Positions 17,460-26,532 of a stretch of DNA of 64,000 bases are shown piece after piece. A program made the position numbers and the translations under genes. The notes beneath the pieces are model-generated. The model made no database searches and was not told the DNA's origin. It saw only the letters and a program-made list of their open reading frames with translations. This stretch comes from Afifella pfennigii DSM 17143 (GTDB lineage Bacteria > Pseudomonadota > Alphaproteobacteria > Rhizobiales > Afifellaceae), in the NCBI RefSeq assembly GCF_000688515.1, contig NZ_JHZK01000001.1, forward strand, positions 248,001 to 312,000. The letters are read 5' to 3'. Position 1 is the first letter of the stretch, and each line of letters starts with the position of its first letter.

Positions 17460-17918
17460 CTATTCCTGAATGACCAGGGCACGATTGCCGCCACCGCTCT
17501 GAATGACGGCGGCCGCGTTGCGCGAGCCCCTCTGGAAGATCGCTGAGCCGTTCCCCCTGCCCGTCTGACTTACCAGCGCCAGATGGTGCGAGCCGGCCTG
17601 CATTGTCAGGCTAAGATTGCCCGCGCCCGTTTGCTGCGTGGCGGCGAAATTTCGGTAGCCACGCTGCACGATGGCACTGCCATTGGAGGTATCGGCGGTC
17701 GTCGGCACCAGGGCCAATCCGCTCTCCAGCGTATCTTCGAACGCGGCGGCAAAAGAGCCGATGGATTTCGCCACCGGCGGTACTTGCTCCAGCGAACCGC
17801 CGAGAGCGCTCGGAACTTGCGCGATCGTGCTGTCTGCCATCGCCGGCGCGAATGCGGAAAACAGCGGCAACGCGACGGCGGCTGCCTGTATAGCCTGTGG
17901 AAAACGATACTTTTGCAC
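17460..17918 (-). CDS. Curlin-repeat protein, CsgB-like nucleator candidate
   Basis: 152 residues: a signal peptide (to AMA, about 28), a non-repeat segment (about 30-78) and a C-terminal half of curlin-type repeats, for example GSAIVQRGYRN, GNLSLTMQAGSHHLALVSQ and GNGSAIFQRGSRNAAAVIQ. The Q-x-G-x-x-N/Q pattern forms the beta-solenoid of curli. Few repeats with Arg in the turns suggest the minor nucleating subunit rather than the major fibre protein. The GTG start has a strong ribosome site (GGAGAAGG, 4 nt away). It is encoded upstream of csgF-csgG and divergently from the curlin at 18406. Confidence 0.8.
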   Translation of the reverse strand: MQKYRFPQAIQAAAVALPLFSAFAPAMADSTIAQVPSALGGSLEQVPPVAKSIGSFAAAFEDTLESGLALVPTTADTSNGSAIVQRGYRNFAATQQTGAGNLSLTMQAGSHHLALVSQTGRGNGSAIFQRGSRNAAAVIQSGGGNRALVIQE

Positions 17919-18405
17919 GACGCCTTCTCCTCAATCCCCCGGCGATCGACATCGCCCTAATGTCAATCGAAGTCTGACATCGGGGGATTACTGGATCGTT
18001 ATCGCAAGATCGTCCGTTTCCGGCGCCTCGTCAGATGATCGTCGCGGCCAGATACGCGGATTTTCTGTCTCCAGCGCTCCTTGTCCCAACGCAGGACAGC
18101 CAAGCCGCGCCTTCCGGCATGCAAAGGCAAGTTCTCGCACGAGCCTTGTGATTTCGGAGAGCGGAGTTGCAAGGACGGCTCGCCCGATATCGGAGGGCAT
18201 GATCATCGTTGCAGATAAACGCGCCTGCCGCGGCCGCATCGCCTGCGTTCTGGCCGGCGACGTTAACGATTGCACGCAATCGAGCGGTTTTGTCCTTGCT
18301 CCCGATCGCGCAGAGGAGGTATTAATAAAGCGTTACCAGGGTCCATCCACAAAGGCTGAAACCGCGGAAATTCTGAGGTTTCACGCAGTTGGGAGCTAGA
18401 AAACT
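17919..18405. promoter_or_regulatory. Divergent curli promoter region
   Basis: 487 bp separating two divergent curlin genes, so promoters for both should lie here. A TTAACGATTG stretch near 18264 and an AT-rich TATTAATAAAG near 18319 are possible elements for the rightward gene; no box is certain. A minus-strand frame at 17988-18275 (up to 95 codons) has some protein-like composition but no ribosome site, and I do not call it. Confidence 0.4.
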
Positions 18406-19086
18406 ATGAGATTCCTCGCATTGTCAGCGAGTCTGCTCGCCCTGTCGGCTGCGCCGGCATGGGCTCAGACCTTCAGCACCTCAGACACGTCCAGCGGCGT
18501 GGCGATCGTCCAGATCAGCCCGGGCGGCGCCTATGCCGGCGCGCGTCAGGAGGATTCCAACTGGAAGGCGCGCGCCAGCGTCGACGGCAATTCGGCGAAG
18601 GTCGGCCTCGGTCCTGCCGGTTTCGAGGTCTCCGCCGCCACCGGCAACGCCTCCATCACCGTTCAGAAGGGCACCGACCATGCGGCCGGCACGTTCCAGG
18701 TCGGCCAGGGCAACGTCTCGGCAACCGGCCAGTGGGGCTATCACGATATCGCGGTCACCGCGCAGTTCGGCGATGGCAACTACGCCGCCACGACGCAGTT
18801 GGATCAAGAGAATCTTTCGGCGACCATCCAGGCGGGCGACGGCAATATTGGCGTCACGGCGCAGAACGGCGACCGCAACGCGTCCTTGACCATGCAATTG
18901 CTGGGTGACGAAAATCTCGCCATCACCGCGCAGGCAAAGCACGACAATGTCGCGCTGACCCTGCAAGCATTGGGCAGCCATAACGTCGCTCTGACGGCGC
19001 AAAAGGGAACGCACAACAATTCCGGCACGGCCCAGTTTGGCAGCGGCAACGCGTCCTTAACCGTCCAGGACTATCAAAACTACTAG
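18406..19086 (+). CDS. Curlin subunit, CsgA-like
   Basis: 226 residues: signal peptide (to AWAQ, about 21), a non-repeat N-terminal region (to about 75) and roughly eleven curlin half-repeats of the form x-L-x-x-T/A-x-Q-x-G-x-x-N (GQGNVSATGQWGYHDIAVT, GDGNYAATTQ, GDGNIGVTAQNGDRNASLT, GSGNASLTVQ). Thr and Ser dominate the inward positions, as in alphaproteobacterial CsgA variants. It is expected to polymerise on the cell surface through the CsgG/CsgF pore. GGGAG precedes the ATG by 9 nt. No CsgE- or CsgD-like gene is adjacent. Confidence 0.85.
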   Translation: MRFLALSASLLALSAAPAWAQTFSTSDTSSGVAIVQISPGGAYAGARQEDSNWKARASVDGNSAKVGLGPAGFEVSAATGNASITVQKGTDHAAGTFQVGQGNVSATGQWGYHDIAVTAQFGDGNYAATTQLDQENLSATIQAGDGNIGVTAQNGDRNASLTMQLLGDENLAITAQAKHDNVALTLQALGSHNVALTAQKGTHNNSGTAQFGSGNASLTVQDYQNY

Positions 19087-19177
19087 TCTGGATAATCCCC
19101 CGCTTCGCTCATGTGATCGAAGCTGCCTGACAAGCGTCTTGGCCCTCCCGCCCCGGCGGGACGGCCAGGGGGAGGTT

Positions 19178-20311
19178 ATGGTGACGGATATCTTGGTTGT
19201 CGGAGCCCGAGGCATACCCGACGCGGAAGGCGGCGCGGAGAAACATGCCGCCATGGTGTTCCCGCGCTTCGCCGAGACCGGCTATGCGGTGACGCTGCTC
19301 GGGGTGAAGGGCTGCTTGCGCGGCAAGTCCTATCGCGGCGTCAGGCTGAAGGCCTTGCCGACGCTCAACGTCGCGGGAACCGACAAGCTCATCTATCATT
19401 TCCTGGCATGCCTCTACGCCGTTTTCACCCGCCCGCGGATTGTGCATTTGCAGGGCTCCAACTCCGCCCTGTTCCTGTTTCTTTACCGGCTTGCCGGGCT
19501 GACGACGGTGCTGCGCTACGGATCGGCGGATGGCCAGCACAAGAAGTGGGGGCTCGTTGGCCGCTGGGCCTTCCGGGTGTGCGAGAAACAGATGCGCCTT
19601 GCCGATCACGTCATCTGCGTCTCCGAGCATTACCGTGGGATCCTTCAGCAGCAATACGGTTTGCGCGCCGTCGATGTCATCCTCAACGGGGTCGACGTGC
19701 CGCAAGTCTCCGAGCAATCGGAGGCCTATTTGAAGCGTCAGGGCCTCGCCGGCACGCGCTATGTCCTTTCGGTGGGCCGGCTGACGGTCGATAAGGACTT
19801 CGACACCCTCATCGACGCCCTTGAGAGGCAGAACGACAAGGCTACCAAGCTGGTCATCGTCGGAGGCGCGGACGAGAAGGGCTATGCGGAGCGCCTGTTG
19901 CAGCGCGCCTCGCCGCGCATCCGCTTCCTCGGCCGGCTGGACCGCTCGCTCCTGGCGGCGCTCTATGCCAATTGCGCCCTCTATGTCAGCACCTCGCGGC
20001 ACGAAGGGCTCTCCAACGCCATCCTGGAAGCCATCGGCTACGGCCGCCCGCTCCTCGTCAGCGACATCCCCGCCAACCGTCAGATGCGGCTCAGCCCCGA
20101 CAATTATTTCCCCGTCGGCGACGTGGCGGCACTTGCGCGGCGCATGGCCGAGGCGCTGGAGGCGCCGGAGAGATTCCGCCTGGCCTCCCATTCGTTCCCG
20201 ACATGGCAGCAGGTTTTTGAGCAGACCGAGGCGATCTATCGAGGATTGCGCCCGGGCGGCTTCCGGCCCGCTCCCGCCGCGAGCGCTGTTGATATCACCC
20301 CAGCCGAATGA
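19178..20311 (+). CDS. GT4-family glycosyltransferase
   Basis: 377 residues with a two-Rossmann GT-B fold. The N-terminal motif GARGIPDAEGGAEKHA is typical of GT4 enzymes. The donor-site half has VLSVGRLTVDKDFDTLI, the linker YVSTSRHEGLSNAILEA with the E-x7-E motif, and a conserved catalytic region. It should add a sugar during polysaccharide assembly in the cytoplasm; donor and acceptor are unknown. A strong ribosome site (GGGGGAGG) precedes ATG 19178, 13 codons inside the longest frame. Its stop overlaps the next start (ATGA), coupling the pair. Confidence 0.88.
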   Translation: MVTDILVVGARGIPDAEGGAEKHAAMVFPRFAETGYAVTLLGVKGCLRGKSYRGVRLKALPTLNVAGTDKLIYHFLACLYAVFTRPRIVHLQGSNSALFLFLYRLAGLTTVLRYGSADGQHKKWGLVGRWAFRVCEKQMRLADHVICVSEHYRGILQQQYGLRAVDVILNGVDVPQVSEQSEAYLKRQGLAGTRYVLSVGRLTVDKDFDTLIDALERQNDKATKLVIVGGADEKGYAERLLQRASPRIRFLGRLDRSLLAALYANCALYVSTSRHEGLSNAILEAIGYGRPLLVSDIPANRQMRLSPDNYFPVGDVAALARRMAEALEAPERFRLASHSFPTWQQVFEQTEAIYRGLRPGGFRPAPAASAVDITPAE

Positions 20312-21726
20312 GAAGCGAACCGATGGCCATGACGATGCCCCGCGCGATTTCCTTTCCGGAAGCTCGCATTCGGGCGCAAAGACGCCTCCGGCACCGTTTC
20401 TCCCTGAGATGGCCTGTCTGCCTGGCGGCATTCGCTCTTGGCGGCGGGCTTGCGGCGGCGCAGGACGAGTTGCCGCTCGCCGGAACCGCGACCGAGGGCG
20501 GGCTCGTCCCCGGCACGACGATTGTGCGCGTCACCAATCTGGAGGATTCGGGCGAGGGCTCGCTCCGCGCCGCCCTTGAGGGCGAGGCTCCTCGCATCGT
20601 GGTGTTCGAGGTGTCGGGCACGATCACGCTGCAGTCGGACCTGCGCCTCGACGTGCCCTACCTCACCCTGGCCGGACAGACGGCGCCACCGCCGGGCATC
20701 ACCATTACCAATGGCAAGCTGCGCATCTCCGCGCACGACATCGTCGTCCAGCATCTGGCGATCCGGCCCGGTCCCGCCGACGATCCGGCCATGAACGAAG
20801 GCCGAGACGCGATCAGCGTCGGCCCCTGCGCCGACTGCGATACGCCCGCACGCGATATTCGCCTGGAGAATGTCAGCCTCACCTGGGGCGTCGACGAGAA
20901 TCTGGGCCTGTGGGGCGAGACGCTGCGCAAGGTTACCATTCGCAATTCGCTGATCGCCGAGGGTCTGCGCAATGCGGGCCACCCGAAGGGCACGCACTCC
21001 ATGGGGCTTCTGATCGGCCAGGCCGTGGAGGATGTGGAGGTCGTCGGCAACCTCTTCGCCAGCAATCTCTATCGCAATCCGGTCGTGAGCAGCCGCGCCA
21101 GCGCCGTCGTTGCGAACAATCTCATCTACAATCCCGGCCTGGCGGCGATGCATATCTATGGAGGCCCTTCGGTTCGCGCCGCCTTCATCGGCAACGTCGT
21201 CTGGGCCGGGCCGGACACCCACTCGCGGGTGATGGCACTGGGATTGCCGGAGCCTTTCCCCATGGAATCGCCCGACGCGGTTATCTTCGCGCAGGACAAT
21301 CCATGCTGCGGGCGCGAAGGCAGCCTCCCGCGGCTCGGCCTGCCCGGCCAGTGGCTCGCCCCCTCGCCGCCCGCGCGCGCGGGCGGTTGGGAGGTGATGC
21401 CATCCTCGCAGGTGCCCGATTACGTGCTTTCCTTCGCCGGCTCGCGGCCGGGCGAACGCGACGCTGTCGATGCGCGCATCGTCGACGGCGTCATTTCCGG
21501 CGATGGCCGTATCGTCGACATGCCGCCGGAGGCGCCCGTCGCCACCGAAGGCCAGCGACGAGAGGTTCGCATCCCCAAGCAACCCTTCGCGGCTTCCGAG
21601 CTCGCTGGAAAATCCAATCTGGAAGTGTTTCTATGCCTGGAGCATCGCAGGGTGGGCGGTCCGGCAACGCCGGAATGCAGTGAAACACGTGCGCAGCTTT
21701 CCGAGGCGGCGGCGAGCGCCAGATAA
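20308..21726 (+). CDS. Secreted right-handed beta-helix protein, pectate-lyase-like
   Basis: 472 residues with a late signal peptide (hydrophobic VCLAAFALGGGLAAAQ after a charged lead of about 30). It begins like PL1-type proteins with TTIVRVTNLEDSGEGSLRAAL, then PRIVVFEVSGTITLQSDL, TLAGQTAPPPGI and an Asn/Val-rich parallel beta-helix ladder (NNLIYNPGLAAMHIYG). Such secreted beta-helix proteins in exopolysaccharide clusters usually cleave or process the polymer. I cannot confirm lyase catalytic Arg/Lys residues, so it may be an epimerase or binding protein. It overlaps the glycosyltransferase by 4 bp. Confidence 0.8.
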   Translation: MRSEPMAMTMPRAISFPEARIRAQRRLRHRFSLRWPVCLAAFALGGGLAAAQDELPLAGTATEGGLVPGTTIVRVTNLEDSGEGSLRAALEGEAPRIVVFEVSGTITLQSDLRLDVPYLTLAGQTAPPPGITITNGKLRISAHDIVVQHLAIRPGPADDPAMNEGRDAISVGPCADCDTPARDIRLENVSLTWGVDENLGLWGETLRKVTIRNSLIAEGLRNAGHPKGTHSMGLLIGQAVEDVEVVGNLFASNLYRNPVVSSRASAVVANNLIYNPGLAAMHIYGGPSVRAAFIGNVVWAGPDTHSRVMALGLPEPFPMESPDAVIFAQDNPCCGREGSLPRLGLPGQWLAPSPPARAGGWEVMPSSQVPDYVLSFAGSRPGERDAVDARIVDGVISGDGRIVDMPPEAPVATEGQRREVRIPKQPFAASELAGKSNLEVFLCLEHRRVGGPATPECSETRAQLSEAAASAR

Positions 21727-21774
21727 AATGTGTCGCACCGGAAAGAAGCTGACAGAGCGAGGCCAGCAGCCGTG

Positions 21775-23043
21775 ATGTCTAGGGATGCTTTCGTGGTGAT
21801 CGCCGGCGTCTGTTTCGCCGCCAGCCTGTCGGTGACCGGCGCCGCCGCCCAGCAATCGCTTGAGCGGGCATCGCAACTGCCGGCCAAGCAGGCGGTGACC
21901 GGCCAAGATCAGCCCGGCTGCGGCAACCTTGGGCCCGGCGATCATATGATGGTGACGATCTATCAGCGCGAGGATCTTTCCAGGGTCTATCAGGTCCGCG
22001 CCGATGGGCGGATTTCCTTTCCCACCATTGGTGAGCTGGACGTTCAGGGCAAATCCGTTCAATCCTTCGAGCAGCTCCTGGCGCAGCGCCTCGAAGCGGT
22101 ATGGTCGCGCCCCGTCCATGTCAGCGCCGAGATATCCGAGCGCCGGCCTCTCTTCGTCATCGGCGAGGTCGATCGCCCGGGCTCCTATCCCTACACGCCC
22201 GGCATCACCGTCCTTCAGGCCGTGGCTTTGAGCGGCGGCTTCTTCCGCCCTGGCGTGCGCGCCGGCAACACGATCGAGGTCACGCGGGAGGCGGCCCGGC
22301 TGGGCCAGGCCCGTGCCGAGCTCAAGCGCGCCTTGACGCGCTTTGCCCGCTTGGAGGCCGAGCAGGCGCAATCGGCGATGATTGAGGTCCCGCAGCGGCT
22401 GCGCCAGCTCGCCACCAACGCCGAGATCGACGAGCTCATCGCCGCCGAGCGCCGCATCATGGAAGAGCGCGGCAACGCCCGCAACAGCGAGATCGAGGGC
22501 CGGGAAGCGGTGCTGGAGCTGCTTAGCGAGGAGATCACCGCGCTGGAGAAGAAGCTGGAGAGCATCGCGGAACAGACGCGCTATGCGCGCGAGGAAATGG
22601 CCCCGATCGAACAGCTCAGCGATCGCGGCCTCAGCCCCCGCTCGCAGCTCTTCACCATGCAGCGGGTGGTGGCCAATCTGGAGGCCGAGGGCATGGAAGT
22701 TTCGGCCCGCATCGCCCGCTCCAAGCAAAATCGCGCCGAAATCGAGCGCGCCAAGGCGCTGTACAAATCCACCAGCGCCGTCTCCCTGCAGGACGAGATC
22801 AACGCCACGGCGGACAAGATCGCCGCGACCGAGCTGGCGCTGTATTATTCGGAGCGCATCCTGCAGGACCTCAACGACCTCAGCGGCGGCGAAACGGCCG
22901 CGATCGCGGCGCCGACGATGAGCTATGCGGTGCTGCGCGCAAGCGGCGAGAAGGAGAGCTGGCAGCAAGCCACGCAGGTGACGCCGCTTTGCCCGGGCGA
23001 CGTGCTGCAGGTGCGTTTCGCGGGCCCCGGCGGCTCCGGCTGA
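21775..23043 (+). CDS. Polysaccharide export protein, ExoF/Wza-like periplasmic type
   Basis: About 422 residues: signal peptide (to AAAQ, about 26), a Poly_export domain (LGPGDHMMVTIYQREDLSRV, RADGRISFPTIGELDVQGK), an SLBB-type domain (PLFVIGEVDRPGSYPYTPG then TVLQAVALSGGF), and a long heptad-rich helical region (about 180-370). The C-terminal end (PLCPGDVLQVRF) resembles a second export-domain strand. Long coiled-coil variants like ExoF span the periplasm and link the inner-membrane polymerase to an outer-membrane pore. No lipobox is seen. I used the ATG at 21775; a GTG at 21730 would extend it by 15 residues. Confidence 0.85.
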   Translation: MSRDAFVVIAGVCFAASLSVTGAAAQQSLERASQLPAKQAVTGQDQPGCGNLGPGDHMMVTIYQREDLSRVYQVRADGRISFPTIGELDVQGKSVQSFEQLLAQRLEAVWSRPVHVSAEISERRPLFVIGEVDRPGSYPYTPGITVLQAVALSGGFFRPGVRAGNTIEVTREAARLGQARAELKRALTRFARLEAEQAQSAMIEVPQRLRQLATNAEIDELIAAERRIMEERGNARNSEIEGREAVLELLSEEITALEKKLESIAEQTRYAREEMAPIEQLSDRGLSPRSQLFTMQRVVANLEAEGMEVSARIARSKQNRAEIERAKALYKSTSAVSLQDEINATADKIAATELALYYSERILQDLNDLSGGETAAIAAPTMSYAVLRASGEKESWQQATQVTPLCPGDVLQVRFAGPGGSG

Positions 23044-23309
23044 GCCTCAGTTTCCCGCTTTCCCGGCGCGCCCGGCGCTCTCGCGCCGCCCCAATCGGGG
23101 CCGCCTCGCGCCCCGCTTGCAAGGCGCCGGGCAGCCGGCGACCTTGCGGCAATCGCCTGCGCGCGCTGCAAAAATGTCACGCGCCAGGAAGAAAGGCGGC
23201 GGTGGAAACCCGTTTTCGCCACTTCTCCTCTTTTTCCACCCTGTGCCACAAATGCCTCACAATGATAACGCGACCTTAACGATGGTGGGGTCAACCTGCA
23301 TGGGTGGGC

Positions 23310-23732
23310 ATGATTCTCGTCATCACATTCGGCAGTTGCACGCTCGGATTCCTGGCCGGCTGGTATTTGACGGCCGCGGGAATCTGCGCGCTCGCCTTTG
23401 TCGTGCCGCTCACGGCGGCGACGCTGGCCATTGTCATGCTCAATGCGCCGACCCTGTTCGTTCTGATGATGACGGGCGCTTCGGTGATGGCTTTCGGCAT
23501 CGCCGCCGGCATCGCCGTGGCGGCGCATGCGCTTCTCGGCCTGAACCGGACCGAAATGCCCGAGGAGACGTTCCCCACGCCCGGATCGCGCTCCGGGCCC
23601 GTGCCGAGCGCCGCCTCCGGCGAGCGCAACGCGGCGCGACAGGCCACGTCCTCCGAAGCCAGGCCGATCGGCAAGATATCGAGCTGGACGGGCGGCGCCC
23701 GCAAGCGTCAGCTTCCGCGCATGCGCCAATAA
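23310..23732 (+). CDS. Small membrane protein of the exopolysaccharide cluster
   Basis: About 140 residues. Two or three hydrophobic segments fill residues 1-75 (MILVITFGSCTLGFLAGW; ALAFVVPLTAATLAIVMLNA; GASVMAFGIAAGIAVAAHAL), followed by a polar, probably cytoplasmic tail rich in Ser, Arg and Gly. Small two-helix proteins in rhizobial exo clusters (ExoX/Psi) inhibit the priming transferase, which makes a regulator plausible, but I see no decisive similarity. ATG 23310 is assumed; a GTG lies two codons upstream. Confidence 0.55.
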   Translation: MILVITFGSCTLGFLAGWYLTAAGICALAFVVPLTAATLAIVMLNAPTLFVLMMTGASVMAFGIAAGIAVAAHALLGLNRTEMPEETFPTPGSRSGPVPSAASGERNAARQATSSEARPIGKISSWTGGARKRQLPRMRQ

Positions 23733-23859
23733 GGCAGCCGGCCGGGCGGCCTTTGCCCGCCGCAAGTTGCGCGCCCTTCCCTGCCTGTGACGACATCCGC
23801 TGTGCGCCCATCGCCACCGCCGCGATGCCGGCGCCATGCGCGGCATCAAGGGATAGGCC

Positions 23860-25149
23860 TTACGCCGGCGCCGTCTGAAGCCGCTGGCCCCTCCCCAATC
23901 CGCGGATCGCGACCAGCTTCACCAGCTCGCGCAACGGATAGGAAAGCGCAAAGAGTAGGAGCACGTGCTCGCCCCCCCACAGGAGGGCGCCGCCGAGATA
24001 GGCGATGATTGCGACGGCCTGAATGAGGTTTGCCCGCACGGCGACCGCCACCTTGGTCTCCGCATGATAGACGGCCGAGTAATAGGCGAGCGTGCCCGCC
24101 GCGAAGGCGCCGAGACCGACCAGGAGCACCGCCGCATAGGGATAGGCGTCGATATAGTCCGGCCCGAGGACGAGGTGGAAATAGCCATAGGCGAGGGCCG
24201 CGCATACGATGCCGACGGCCGTCATCAGCAGGAAGAGCAGGCCGAGATAAAGGTCGGGAACCGGCTTCTTCACGAAGACGGGTATGTAGATGGACAGGTT
24301 GGGCCGCACCAGATTGAGCACCAGGCGCCCCGTGGAGATGCCGATCGTGTAAAGACCCAGCGCCTCCAGACCGAGGAAATAGGAAATCAGAAGCTTGTCC
24401 GCCTGCCCCGCCAGCGCCGGCAGCACGGCGCTGCTGCTGAGCTGCAGCGATTCCCGGCACGCCTCGCGCGCCACCTCCCGGGAGGGACGCTTCTCCATCT
24501 CGCCGCGATGCAGGAACAAAAACAGGTTCTGGAGCGCCGCCAGCGCGACGACGTAGAGAGCCAGCACATCGGGCAGCGCCATGCCCATCGCGGCGACGAC
24601 CGCCACCGCCGCCGTCAGCGCCGAATATTTGCCGACCGAGAGGATGGCGTTGCGCCGAAAGTCGCGCCGCGCCTGGTTGATCTGGGCGTAGATGTCCGGC
24701 GGAAAGATGGCCGGCAGAAGAAGGGCGAGCGCGAGAAGAGGCAGGGCGAGATCCTCGCCCCTCGCCGCGCCCCTCGCCGCCAGGAAAGCCGCCAGGACGA
24801 GGCCCGCCGCGCTTCCTGCGAGCGCCCATCTCAGCCGGTGGACGAGAAGCGCCCGCGCCACGCCCTCCACGCCCGTGATGAGGGAGCGCAACAGCACCTT
24901 GCCGCTCTCCTTGAGGCAGAAAAGGCTGAGGATGCTGGCGAGCGACAGCAGCAGGCGGAACTGGCCGGCGGCCGCCAGCCCGTAATGCGCGGAGAGGATG
25001 AGAAGGATGATGTAGTTCGACAGCCCCGCCGAGAGCGAGGCCAGCAGCGTCCATGGCGCATGTGTCAGCGTGTAGCGTAGCGCCTTGCCGGCTGGTCCCG
25101 GGAGCGGGCTGCTGGAGAACCGGACCGCTCTCGTCAGAGCTTCACGCAT
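23860..25149 (-). CDS. Lipid-linked oligosaccharide flippase (Wzx/PST type)
   Basis: 429 residues with about 12 hydrophobic segments, typical of MATE/PST exporters that flip undecaprenyl-linked sugar repeats. The N-terminal stretch containing SAGLSNYIILLILSAHYGL and the mid-protein ADKLLISYFLGLEALGLY are shared with the gene at 43680-45032, so the two are paralogues. It follows the UDP-sugar dehydrogenase gene on the same strand with a 9-bp gap and belongs to that operon. Confidence 0.85.
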   Translation of the reverse strand: MREALTRAVRFSSSPLPGPAGKALRYTLTHAPWTLLASLSAGLSNYIILLILSAHYGLAAAGQFRLLLSLASILSLFCLKESGKVLLRSLITGVEGVARALLVHRLRWALAGSAAGLVLAAFLAARGAARGEDLALPLLALALLLPAIFPPDIYAQINQARRDFRRNAILSVGKYSALTAAVAVVAAMGMALPDVLALYVVALAALQNLFLFLHRGEMEKRPSREVAREACRESLQLSSSAVLPALAGQADKLLISYFLGLEALGLYTIGISTGRLVLNLVRPNLSIYIPVFVKKPVPDLYLGLLFLLMTAVGIVCAALAYGYFHLVLGPDYIDAYPYAAVLLVGLGAFAAGTLAYYSAVYHAETKVAVAVRANLIQAVAIIAYLGGALLWGGEHVLLLFALSYPLRELVKLVAIRGLGRGQRLQTAPA

Positions 25150-25158
25150 ATGCCATCG

Positions 25159-26532
25159 CTACAGCCGCAGCACCCCCTCTGCCGGCCCCAGCGCGCCCTT
25201 CAAATCGTAGATGAAGCCGCCCTCGGCGAGAAGATCGGCGCTCGGATGCTCCAAGAGGCTCTTCAGCTCGTCGTGCTTGACGGCGAAGACGATGCAATCG
25301 AAGGGCCCCTCCGGCAGCTCGCGATGCACGCTGAGCCCGTATTCCCGTTCCGCTTCCTCGCTGTCGGCGAAGGGATCGTGGATCGCCACCTCGCCGCAGA
25401 ATGTCGCGATTTCGCGCGCCAGAACGGCCACCTGCGTGTTGCGCAGGTCGGGGCAGTTCTCCTTGAAGGTGAAGCCGGCGACGAGCACGCGCGCGCGCCC
25501 GACATCGATCTTCTTCGCCAGCATGGCGCGCAACAGGTCGCTCGCCACGAACACCGCCATATTGTCGTTCACCCGGCGCCCGGCCAGGATGACATCGGTG
25601 TGGAAGCCGACCGACTGCGCCTTGTAGGTGAGGTAATAGGGGTCGACGCCGATGCAGTGCCCGCCGACGAGGCCGGGCGCATAGGGGTGGAAGTTCCACT
25701 TCGTCCCGGCCGCTTGCAGCACTTCCATCGTGTCGAGCTGCAAGATCTTGAACAGCATGGCGAGCTCGTTGACGAGCGCGATGTTGACGTCCCGCTGGAT
25801 GTTCTCGATCACCTTGGCCGCCTCCGCCGCGCGGATGGAGCTGACCTTGTGCGTGCCGGCGGAGATGATGCTGGCATAGGCCCGGTCGACGAGATCGGCC
25901 GCGTCCGGCGTGGAGCCGGAGGTGACCTTGACGATGGTCTCCAGCCGGTGCTCCCGGTCGCCCGGATTGATGCGCTCCGGCGAATAGCCGACGAAGAAGC
26001 CCTCATTGAAGGTCTTGCCCGATTCCCGCTCCAGGATGGGAACGCAGACCTCCTCCGTCGCCCCCGGATAGACGGTGGATTCGTAGACGACGACGTCGCC
26101 CTCCGAGAGCACCCGTCCGACGGCGGCGCTGGCGCGCTCCAGGGCCGTCGTATCGGGCCGCTTGGCCTGGTCGATGGGGGTTGGGACGGAGACGATATAG
26201 AAATTGCAGGCGCGCAGGGCCGCCTCGTTGTCGCAGAAGGTCAGCCGCTCCGCCTCCGCCAGATCCGCGGCGGTGACTTCGCGGGTGGCGTCGTGCCCCT
26301 TGCTCAGCTCCTCGATGCGCCGGCGATTGATGTCGTAGCCGATGACCGGGAAGGCGCGCCCGAAGGCGACCGCCACCGGCAGGCCGACATAGCCGAGGCC
26401 GATGACGCCGATGCGCAGGTTCTCAAGGCTTGGAAGCGGCGCCGGGCCGCGCCTTTGCGGCAGCGGCTCGGCCGCCAGGCGGCGATAGGCGTGCTCCGCC
26501 TTTAGCCGCGGGATTTCCACATTGGTTTCCAT
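25159..26532 (-). CDS. UDP-sugar 6-dehydrogenase, WbpO/TviB type
   Basis: About 457 residues. It has an N-terminal NAD-binding Rossmann fold (IGVIGLGYVGLPVAVAFG), a central dimerisation helix (AEAAKVIENIQRDVNIALVN), the catalytic Cys in GGHCIGVDPYYL, and the C-terminal UDP-binding domain (GFTFKENCPDLRNTQ). The ENIQRDVN and NCPDLRN forms match the WbpO/TviB branch, which oxidises UDP-HexNAc to the uronic acid, rather than UDP-glucose dehydrogenase. It would supply an acidic sugar for the polymer. ATG 26532 overlaps the sugar-transferase stop by one base. Confidence 0.9.
   Translation of the reverse strand: METNVEIPRLKAEHAYRRLAAEPLPQRRGPAPLPSLENLRIGVIGLGYVGLPVAVAFGRAFPVIGYDINRRRIEELSKGHDATREVTAADLAEAERLTFCDNEAALRACNFYIVSVPTPIDQAKRPDTTALERASAAVGRVLSEGDVVVYESTVYPGATEEVCVPILERESGKTFNEGFFVGYSPERINPGDREHRLETIVKVTSGSTPDAADLVDRAYASIISAGTHKVSSIRAAEAAKVIENIQRDVNIALVNELAMLFKILQLDTMEVLQAAGTKWNFHPYAPGLVGGHCIGVDPYYLTYKAQSVGFHTDVILAGRRVNDNMAVFVASDLLRAMLAKKIDVGRARVLVAGFTFKENCPDLRNTQVAVLAREIATFCGEVAIHDPFADSEEAEREYGLSVHRELPEGPFDCIVFAVKHDELKSLLEHPSADLLAEGGFIYDLKGALGPAEGVLRL

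Noticed and set aside
17988-18275. 95-codon minus-strand frame in the divergent curli promoter
   Set aside because: There is no ribosome site and no family, and it would occupy the region needed for two promoters.
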